Positions 44,370 through 49,204 of a stretch of DNA of 49,204 bases are shown here, in pieces. Under the pieces are notes generated by a model, which did no database searches, was not told the DNA's origin, and saw only the letters and a list, made by a program, of their open reading frames with translations. Position 1 is the stretch's first letter; each line of letters starts with the position of its first letter. The stretch comes from Bacillus suaedaesalsae (GTDB taxonomy: Bacteria; Bacillota; Bacilli; Bacillales; SA4), in the NCBI RefSeq assembly GCF_016890225.1, contig NZ_JAFELM010000009.1:1-49204 (forward strand), written 5' to 3'. Both the position numbers and the translations under genes were made by a program.

Positions 44370-44723
44370 CTATTTCTTTTTGTCGAAAAACATTCCGTCA
44401 AAATTGACGTTTTTATATGGATTTACGTATTTTTCGTTTGTGTTTTTTTGTTTCTTTAATTTATTCATATCAGCTTGGACCACGAGTCTTAACTTCGCCA
44501 GCTTAACATCAATGACTTTATTGTATTCGATGATTTGATTGCCGAGTTGCTTTTCTTCATCTGAGTATGGACCCTTCATCTCATCAAGAAGGCACTGACG
44601 GTCCTCTAACAGTTGTTCGATTTGTTCAATAACATCATCACGTTTTTCTGAGTCTGGCTCTTCAGTAATAAGCAACTGGTGAAGCTTTGATGTTACCGCA
44701 TAAACCTGCCCGACAATACTCAT
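44370..44723 (-). CDS. fliT: Flagellar chaperone/regulator FliT
   Basis: About 117 residues, near the length of B. subtilis FliT. The ATG shares its A with the TAA stop of fliS (TAATG), so translation is coupled; an earlier in-frame start lies within fliS and is unlikely. All-helical and highly charged, for instance IEQLLEDRQCLLDEMKGP, with a Lys-rich C terminus ending FFDKKK. In the family it acts as chaperone for the filament cap FliD. Sequence conservation is weak in FliT, so the name depends mainly on its place as last gene of flaG-fliD-fliS-fliT. Confidence 0.85.
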   Translation of the reverse strand: MSIVGQVYAVTSKLHQLLITEEPDSEKRDDVIEQIEQLLEDRQCLLDEMKGPYSDEEKQLGNQIIEYNKVIDVKLAKLRLVVQADMNKLKKQKNTNEKYVNPYKNVNFDGMFFDKKK

Positions 44724-45124
44724 TAAATTGACCCAGTATTTCCATATTGCTTTTGACGATTTACTTGAATTACTTGCTTCCACGTGTCACGGAATTCAGT
44801 GACGAATCCTTCTACTTCATCTAGAATAGCAGTATCATTTTTGATGTTAGCATCCATTAAACGTCGGTTGATGTAGTCGTACATAGGAAGTAGTTGTTTT
44901 GAGATTTCTGATTCCAGGTTAAGAGTAACCATTAGTTCTTGAATAATTTTTTGTGCTTTTTGGATATTTGTATTCTTTAGTTCAATGTTTTTATCCTCTA
45001 TACCTTTTTTAGCTATATGGATAAATTTAAGGCAACCGTTATATAACATTAACGTTAACTCACCAGGTGTTGCTGTGTTAACTGAGTTTTGTTGGTAGGA
45101 TTGATATGGGTTTGGTATAGCCAT
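44723..45124 (-). CDS. fliS: Flagellin export chaperone FliS
   Basis: 133 residues. Family hallmarks are PYQSYQQNSVNTATPGELTLMLYNG, given here as SYQQNSVNTATPGELTLMLY, near residue 8 and YDYINRRLMDANIKND near 85. Four-helix chaperone that binds the C-terminal D0 helix of flagellin and prevents premature polymerisation. The flagellin C terminus is what the intron in this genome touches. ATG behind AAAGGAGTG. It lies 26 bases after fliD and overlaps fliT by one base. Confidence 0.95.
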   Translation of the reverse strand: MAIPNPYQSYQQNSVNTATPGELTLMLYNGCLKFIHIAKKGIEDKNIELKNTNIQKAQKIIQELMVTLNLESEISKQLLPMYDYINRRLMDANIKNDTAILDEVEGFVTEFRDTWKQVIQVNRQKQYGNTGSI

Positions 45125-45149
45125 TTTCTAACACTCCTTTACTATAATA

Positions 45150-46688
45150 TTACATTCCGCCAGTAAATGAATTCATAAGGAATGCAGATTGTTCATTTGA
45201 ACGTTGGATTGCTTTCTCCATTGCTGTGAATTGACGCCAGTAGCGATCTTCGATTTTTATAAGTCGATCTTCGAATGCATTAATACTGCTATCCGTTGAC
45301 ATAATTAGCTTACCGATAGAAAACTGACTATTAGTTCTTAGTGAGTTTCCAGCTTTCTGCTCAATGTTCTTGATCGTAGTTGAAATGGTGGCTCTAAGGC
45401 GCCGTGCTACTCCTTTGTCCTCCTGTGTAGGACCATCGTTAGAAAACAAATTGTAAACAGCATTAGGGTCTTTACTTATCGCATCCCTTAATTTAGCTTC
45501 ATCAATGATAAGTTTACCCTTATCTAGATAGTTTGGTGATGTCTTTATGCCTATTTCAGCTAATTGGTTAAAAGTACTTCCTGTATTCACAGAACCATAT
45601 AAATCCATTCTGAGTTTATTTAAACCACTAGATAGAGTCGTGTCCCCTCTTAACATACCACTTTTAGCTCTTTCTTCCCAAAGCTCAATTTCGCGGTCTT
45701 CCATTGATTCTTTCTGTTCAGAAGTTAATGGCTTATAAGTACGATAACGCTCTTCAGATGTTTTAGCATTAATCTTGCCAATGATTTCATTATATTTATC
45801 AACAAACCCTTTAATTGAATCAAAGATTCCATTAACATCAGTAGATGAACTAATCATAATATCTGTATTAGAGGCGGCTTTTAATGTATATTCAAAACCA
45901 TTAATTTGGAATGTATTAGAAGATCTTGTTGTTGATAAGCCATTAATTGTCACCTTAGCATCTTGTCCAACCTGTCCATTTGCTCCTGCTAGTTGATTAT
46001 CTGCTGCAAGATTTAATGAACCTGTTAAGAAATCACCAGATAAAACGATTTCAGGTAGATCTGTTGTTCCACTTTTTGCATCTCCACTATTCTTCGCTGT
46101 TAAGGATACTTTCCCTGTCTGGCTATCAAAAAATGCATTTACACCTGCTGATGACTGATTAATTTTACTTATAATTGAATTTAGAGAGTCAACTGCAGGG
46201 TCAATCGTAAAACTAACTGCTTCTCCCATGCTTCCATCACTCTGTACAGATTGGATAGAAAATGTATTGGAAGTATAGTCAGTAGCAAGATTTGCGCGTT
46301 GGTCTACTAGCTTTCCATTCGGATCAAATGTACCAGTAGAATTTTTAATAGAAGTTGAACTATTAATATATGCTGCCTTCGCTAATTGCTCCACCTTAAT
46401 CGTTGTATCCATATTCGATGTGGAGTTAATGTTTTTAACAGAAACATCACTTTCATTAGAACTAGTCATATGTTTCTTAGTAAACGTCGCTTGACGCAAT
46501 ACCCCATCAAACGTAAAGGTATCAAGTTCCTTCAATAGAGTATTCATGGAACGATAATCGTCTCTTTGCCATTCTAATATTTGCTTTTTTTGAACTAGCT
46601 TATCCAGAGGCATACGTTCAGCCTTCATTAAGTCTTTTACAAGAGTGTCGATATCCATTCCACTTGCAAGTCCACCTATTCTTACCAC
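45150..46688 (-). CDS. fliD: Flagellar filament cap protein FliD
   Basis: 512 residues, within the family's range (B. subtilis about 498). GTG start behind AAAGGGGTG. N-terminal FliD domain (IGGLASGMDIDTLVKDLMKA), variable middle domain, and C-terminal FliD domain with RLRATISTTIKNIEQKAG and ERLIKIEDRYWRQFTAMEKA-type helices, given here as EDRYWRQFTAMEKAIQRSN. Forms the cap at the filament tip that folds flagellin subunits into place. Third from the end of the flaG-fliD-fliS-fliT operon, which in B. subtilis is transcribed by sigma-D. Confidence 0.96.
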   Translation of the reverse strand: MVRIGGLASGMDIDTLVKDLMKAERMPLDKLVQKKQILEWQRDDYRSMNTLLKELDTFTFDGVLRQATFTKKHMTSSNESDVSVKNINSTSNMDTTIKVEQLAKAAYINSSTSIKNSTGTFDPNGKLVDQRANLATDYTSNTFSIQSVQSDGSMGEAVSFTIDPAVDSLNSIISKINQSSAGVNAFFDSQTGKVSLTAKNSGDAKSGTTDLPEIVLSGDFLTGSLNLAADNQLAGANGQVGQDAKVTINGLSTTRSSNTFQINGFEYTLKAASNTDIMISSSTDVNGIFDSIKGFVDKYNEIIGKINAKTSEERYRTYKPLTSEQKESMEDREIELWEERAKSGMLRGDTTLSSGLNKLRMDLYGSVNTGSTFNQLAEIGIKTSPNYLDKGKLIIDEAKLRDAISKDPNAVYNLFSNDGPTQEDKGVARRLRATISTTIKNIEQKAGNSLRTNSQFSIGKLIMSTDSSINAFEDRLIKIEDRYWRQFTAMEKAIQRSNEQSAFLMNSFTGGM

Positions 46689-46702
46689 TTCAAATCACCC
46701 CT

Positions 46703-47062
46703 TTATATCTTTTTATCAACTAATAAACCAACAAACTTTGTCATTTCTGCGTAAAAGTCTAATATTTTTTTAGAGGGAATCTCTTTCACTACCTCTTGAG
46801 TAGAACTGTCTATGATTTTCACATAGTACTCCTTTAGTTCCTCATGCATTTCAAACTTCAAGGAAGTGTTAGAGGGTTGCAGGAAATCATTCATTCCTTT
46901 AACAATTTCCTCAACTTTATCCTTTGGAAGCTTCGGAACTTCCTCTTGTAATCTACTATTACCGTTATCATTTTTTGATTCAGGTTTTGTTGAAATTGTG
47001 CGGTTTGTTAATTCAGCCTGTATAAGCTTACTTGTATTTGAAGAAATGCGGTCGATTGACAT
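46703..47062 (-). CDS. flaG: Flagellar protein FlaG (YvyC)
   Basis: About 119 residues from the ATG behind GGAGAGAAGAAAT (an in-frame codon 18 bases upstream overlaps that site). Disordered, Ser/Asn/Lys-rich N-terminal third; conserved C-terminal FlaG domain (about 60-119: SLKFEMHEELKEYYVKIIDS, VVKEIPSKKILDFYAEMTKF, VGLLVDKKI). Affects filament length in other bacteria; biochemical role unclear. First gene of the fliD operon, with a sigma-D-like promoter upstream. Confidence 0.92.
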   Translation of the reverse strand: MSIDRISSNTSKLIQAELTNRTISTKPESKNDNGNSRLQEEVPKLPKDKVEEIVKGMNDFLQPSNTSLKFEMHEELKEYYVKIIDSSTQEVVKEIPSKKILDFYAEMTKFVGLLVDKKI

Positions 47063-47099
47063 ATTTCTTCTCTCCTTCACCTAATATTGTCTACTTGTT

Positions 47100-47126
47100 A
47101 TATCGACAATAATTTTTAGTTATTAA
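47100..47126 (-). promoter_or_regulatory. Probable sigma-D promoter of the flaG-fliD-fliS-fliT operon
   Basis: On the minus strand TTAA, a 15-base spacer, then GTCGATAT. The sigma-D consensus is TAAA, 14-16 bases, GCCGATAT: the -10 matches 7 of 8 and the -35 3 of 4. It lies about 38 bases upstream of the flaG start, which suits a late flagellar operon. Confidence 0.65.
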
Positions 47127-47141
47127 GAAATATCCAATACT

Positions 47142-47171
47142 TTTACATATTTTTTCGAAAAATGCTATAAT
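47142..47171 (+). promoter_or_regulatory. Sigma-A promoter of the decayed endonuclease gene
   Basis: TTTACA at 47142-47147, an 18-base spacer, and TATAAT at 47166-47171 preceded by TG at the extended -10 position. It lies 40 bases upstream of the endonuclease ATG. Confidence 0.7.
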
Positions 47172-47175
47172 AAAA

Positions 47176-47189
47176 GGAACGCATGTTCC
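47176..47189 (+). promoter_or_regulatory. LexA (SOS) box-like palindrome
   Basis: GGAACGCATGTTCC, a perfect 14-base palindrome just downstream of the -10 box. It matches the Bacillus SOS consensus CGAACRNRYGTTYC at 13 of 14 positions, only the first base differing. Binding here would block the endonuclease promoter. Not tested; palindromes of this size can occur by chance. Confidence 0.5.
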
Positions 47190-47211
47190 GTTTTGGGAGG
47201 AGTAATGGGAA

Positions 47212-48068
47212 ATGCACATATTTAAACTAACTGATATACAAAAGAATATACTCATTGCAAGCATCATGGGAGATGGCGAAATTACAAAGATCTATAAAAA
47301 CTCTAGAAGGAAATATAATAGTTACCGCGGGCATTTTGGGGTTCAACAACTGGAATAGCGGCTATGGAAGATATCTTTCTTACCAGAAATCCTTTATTTA
47401 AATCCTAAAAACAACACCATTTTATCTAAATCAAGTTAACTGTTCACGGAATTATTTCCCCATTTTTATCAAATAGAGAAAGGAAAGGTGTTACCAGTAA
47501 AGCTTTTAAAATATTGCCAGTTGATTAACTTTTTAGCCATACTTTATATGGATGATGGATCATTAACGATTTCCAAAAGAATCAATCACAACAAAAAGAA
47601 AATATACCTAACTCCTCACATTTCATTATACCTACAAAATTACACAAAAAATGAACTTCAAATCTTACAAATTCACATTCATCAAAAGTTTGGTATTGCA
47701 TTTTCTCTAAGTAAGAGAAAGGATGGGAACGGGTACATCCTACGTTTAACCTCCACCCAAAACACATATGACTTCCTCAACTAGATTAAAGATGTAACGA
47801 AATCCTGCCCTAGCATGTACTATAAAACAGACTGGGAATGGAGATTTAATTATGAATGTGAAAAATTTTTAAAAAGCCATGAAGAGTATGAAGTTGTAGC
47901 AACCAGTCCTGATCGATTTAAAATTATTCTGACGGGGAAGTAACTCTTTTAATAAACTTAAAGAGACAAGGAAGTACTGATCAAGAAATTGCCTTAAAGT
48001 TAAACCGTTCCTATTGGTCTGTTGTAAACAAAGTTAAGGAACTAAGAAAAAATGGTCTCCTTTTATAA
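47212..48068 (+). pseudogene. Decayed LAGLIDADG homing endonuclease with C-terminal helix-turn-helix
   Basis: One reading frame can be followed from the ATG at 47212 (behind GGGAGGAG) with three in-frame stops: TAG at about 47353, TAA at about 47431 and TAG at 47782. A one-base frameshift lies near 47935. The first LAGLIDADG-type motif is ILIASIMGDGEI (near residue 13) and the second is FLAILYMDDGSLTI (near 100). Spacing and flanks (FGIAFSLSKRKDGNGYILRL) match endonucleases associated with group I introns. After the frameshift the other frame gives a helix-turn-helix ending (DQEIALKLNRSYWSVVNKVK) to a TAA at 48066-48068 that lies inside the flagellin terminator. Apart from the nonsense codons and one frameshift the sequence is well kept, so decay is recent. 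It lies on the opposite strand from hag and outside the intron. Confidence 0.88.
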
Positions 48069-48085
48069 AAGGAAGACCATTTTTA
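48046..48085. terminator. Flagellin gene terminator (bidirectional)
   Basis: ATGGTCTCCTTTTA and TAAAAGGAAGACCAT form a stem of about 14 bp with one bulged base. A-run on the left and T-run on the right give a terminator in both directions. It overlaps the last codons of the decayed endonuclease and lies 11 bases past the stop of flagellin exon 2. Confidence 0.9.
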
Positions 48086-48096
48086 ATTAATGATAA

Positions 48097-48141
48097 TTAA
48101 CGAAGAAGTTGAAGAACTCCTTGTGGTTGTTGGTTCGCTTG
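48097..48141 (-). other. hag: Flagellin 3' exon (last 15 codons incl. stop)
   Basis: On the minus strand this codes QANQQPQGVLQLLR and stop, the canonical end of Bacillus flagellins. It follows directly on the group I intron (omega-G at 48142) and precedes the flagellin terminator. Joined after the codons AMLA of exon 1 it would recreate a standard C terminus; joined after the better P1 match (NQMP) it would add seven residues in frame. Confidence 0.85.
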
Positions 48142-48496
48142 CTTTGCGACTATGTCTTTCGATCATAGAATAGACTATATCTTCACCCTAGTTTTATATA
48201 GGGGCTGGGCACTTCGAATGACAGTTTGTCATCCTACGGATTTCATAGTCATAGCCATTGCCTTAGACCGAATATCCTAGTCGTTGAACCTTCTCCACCC
48301 TTTCGGGACAGGAGCTTGGCTGCTGATTATCCATTGTAGTATCTTCTCCATTTTCGAACCATCACACTGACCGTTTCCGGTTATGTTGTGGTTGAAGAAG
48401 CTTTAGGAAGTTCCAGCAATTCACCCAGTTATACTCTAGTTCGTTACCAAACTAGACGCCCTGTAATCATTATCTCAGAAGTTGTAATACTCCTTG
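48142..48496 (-). ncRNA. Group I self-splicing intron in the flagellin gene (subgroup IA-like)
   Basis: The minus strand has the conserved core in order: P element AATTGCTGGAAC, Q element AATCAGCAGCCAAGC, R element GTTCAACGACTAGG and S element AAGATATAGTC. P7 pairs GACTA with TAGTC. P4 pairs GCTG of P with CAGC of Q. P2 is CTAGTT / AACTAG, P8 CCCTA / TAGGG, P9 CTATG / CATAG. The guide sequence GGGCGT pairs with exon ATGCCT (6 bp with a terminal U-G), putting the 5' splice site at 48497/48496; 3' end is G at 48142 (AAAG, CAAGCG follows). A 5' site at 48515/48514 would restore the canonical protein but pairs poorly. Size about 355 bases, with no internal endonuclease gene. Flagellin group I introns are known in thermophilic bacilli. 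Confidence 0.9.
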
Positions 48497-49204
48497 AGGC
48501 ATTTGATTAGATTGAGCTAACATTGCTTGTGCAGCTTGAGAAAGGATTCCGTTTTTAGTAGATTCCATCATCTCTTTCGCCATGTCAACGTCACGTACAC
48601 GAGACTCAGCAGCTGTTAGGTTTTCAGAAGAAGTACCTAAGTTGTTGATTGTGTGCTCTAGACGATTTTGGTTTGCACCAAGCTTTGAACGCTCTGCAGA
48701 AACAGTTTCAATTGCATCATTGATTGTTGTAATAGCTCCTGTTGCTGCTGCTGCAGTTGTAGAGATATCAATTCCAGCTGTAACTGTTGCATCGCCACCA
48801 GCTGTTGTTGCTGCAGTACCTGTTCCAACTAATAAAGTAGAAGCGTCCATTGCATTAATAGCTAAGTTCATTGTTTGGCCTTCGTTAGCACCAATTTGGA
48901 ATGTTAATGCAGATGCTCCTTGACCATCAAGAAGTTTCTTCGTATTGAATTCTGTCGTGTTAGAAATACGTGTAATTTCTTTTGCTAGTTCGTCAACTTC
49001 ACCTTGTAAAGCTGCACGATCAGTAGCAGTATTTGTATCGTTAGAAGATTGAACCGCTAATTCGCGCATACGTTGAAGGATAGAGTGTGTTTCGTTTAAT
49101 GCACCTTCAGCCGTTTGAATTAAAGAGATACCATCTTGTGCGTTACGAGAAGCTTGATCTAATCCGCGGATTTGTCCACGCATTTTTTCAGAGATTGCTA
49201 GACC
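48470..49204 (-). CDS. hag: Flagellin, 5' part outside window; unspliced reading shown
   Basis: Filament subunit. The window holds the later part of the D1 N-terminal region (GLAISEKMRGQIRGLDQASR, IQTAEGALNETHSILQRMRE, LAVQSSNDTNTATDRAALQ) and the C-terminal D1/D0 helices (LGANQNRLEHTINNLGTSSE, ESRVRDVDMAKEMMESTKNG, then ILSQAAQAMLAQ). The variable central domain is short, rich in Ala, Thr and Gly. Read without splicing, the frame ends AQSNQMPQGVLQLLR and TAA at 48470-48472, a complete flagellin end. The last eight codons before that stop, by the best intron model, are intron sequence. After splicing the end comes from 48097-48141. The start codon lies beyond the right edge. Confidence 0.95.
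   Translation of the reverse strand, partial: GLAISEKMRGQIRGLDQASRNAQDGISLIQTAEGALNETHSILQRMRELAVQSSNDTNTATDRAALQGEVDELAKEITRISNTTEFNTKKLLDGQGASALTFQIGANEGQTMNLAINAMDASTLLVGTGTAATTAGGDATVTAGIDISTTAAAATGAITTINDAIETVSAERSKLGANQNRLEHTINNLGTSSENLTAAESRVRDVDMAKEMMESTKNGILSQAAQAMLAQSNQMPQGVLQLLR

Noticed and set aside
47488-47784. Separate 98-residue gene with a YMDDGSL motif
   Set aside because: It is the middle part of the decayed LAGLIDADG endonuclease, in the same frame as the parts before and after the stop codons.
48141-48180. CTTTGCGAC near the flagellin 3' end as a fourth c-di-GMP riboswitch
   Set aside because: Only the short word resembles the aptamer core; the other conserved parts are missing. 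It is the 3' end of the group I intron.

Overview
The window is chromosomal DNA of a low-GC, motile, endospore-former-type Firmicute (Bacillaceae). The right third follows the conserved Bacillus order on the minus strand: flagellin (hag) - flaG - fliD - fliS - fliT - (cold-shock protein) - hpf - secA - prfB - yitT-family gene - cccB - ftsE - ftsX, with ctpB and minJ further left. RNA signals (c-di-GMP-I riboswitches, the RF2 frameshift site) and strong AGGAGG-type ribosome binding sites agree with this placement. I do not assign a species.

Layout from left to right. 1-6053 (minus): a very large secreted RHS/YD-repeat protein of WapA type, beginning with TTG behind a c-di-GMP-I riboswitch; its variable C-terminal tip lies outside the window. 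6422-7912: glycerol kinase, apparently lacking the HPr-phosphorylated histidine. 8456-11647: a small unknown gene and a PAS-PAS-GGDEF-EAL-PAS-PAS enzyme behind a second c-di-GMP riboswitch. 11899-12849: two coupled small membrane proteins. 12993-15074 (plus): a class A penicillin-binding protein with a charge-blocked tail. 15128-16234: an HD-GYP phosphodiesterase. 16387-19318: a hydrolase/extradiol dioxygenase pair, an XRE-cupin regulator and a DUF421 membrane protein. 19329-22551: minJ and ctpB, separated by a gene-free stretch carrying a ten-copy TCGGCGA array of 19-21 bp period. 22855-34049: a cell-surface/secretion block (1782-residue FN3-like protein behind a third c-di-GMP riboswitch, a two-unit nucleotidase, an M4 protease) set between the ctpB/minJ part and the ftsEX part of the locus. 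34346-37388: EnvC-like M23 protein, ftsX, ftsE. 37688-49204: cccB, yitT-family gene, prfB, secA, hpf, csp, fliT, fliS, fliD, flaG, flagellin.

Two systems stand out. First, cyclic di-GMP: three class I riboswitches within 22 kb precede two giant secreted surface proteins and one enzyme that itself carries synthesis and hydrolysis domains, with an HD-GYP hydrolase nearby. This looks like a local circuit joining c-di-GMP level to surface properties, next to the flagellar genes. Second, the flagellin gene carries a group I intron (about 48142-48496) near its 3' end. The first bases of the intron repeat, in different codons, the last residues of flagellin plus a stop codon, so both unspliced and spliced mRNA could give a complete C terminus. 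Just downstream on the opposite strand is a decayed LAGLIDADG endonuclease gene with a good promoter and a LexA-box-like palindrome, an arrangement that recalls collaborative homing.

The rest is ordinary housekeeping: cell division (ftsEX, minJ), secretion (secA), translation (prfB, hpf) and flagellar assembly (fliDST, flaG). Function calls come from reading the translated sequence and from knowledge of the families; no searches or folding programs were run.
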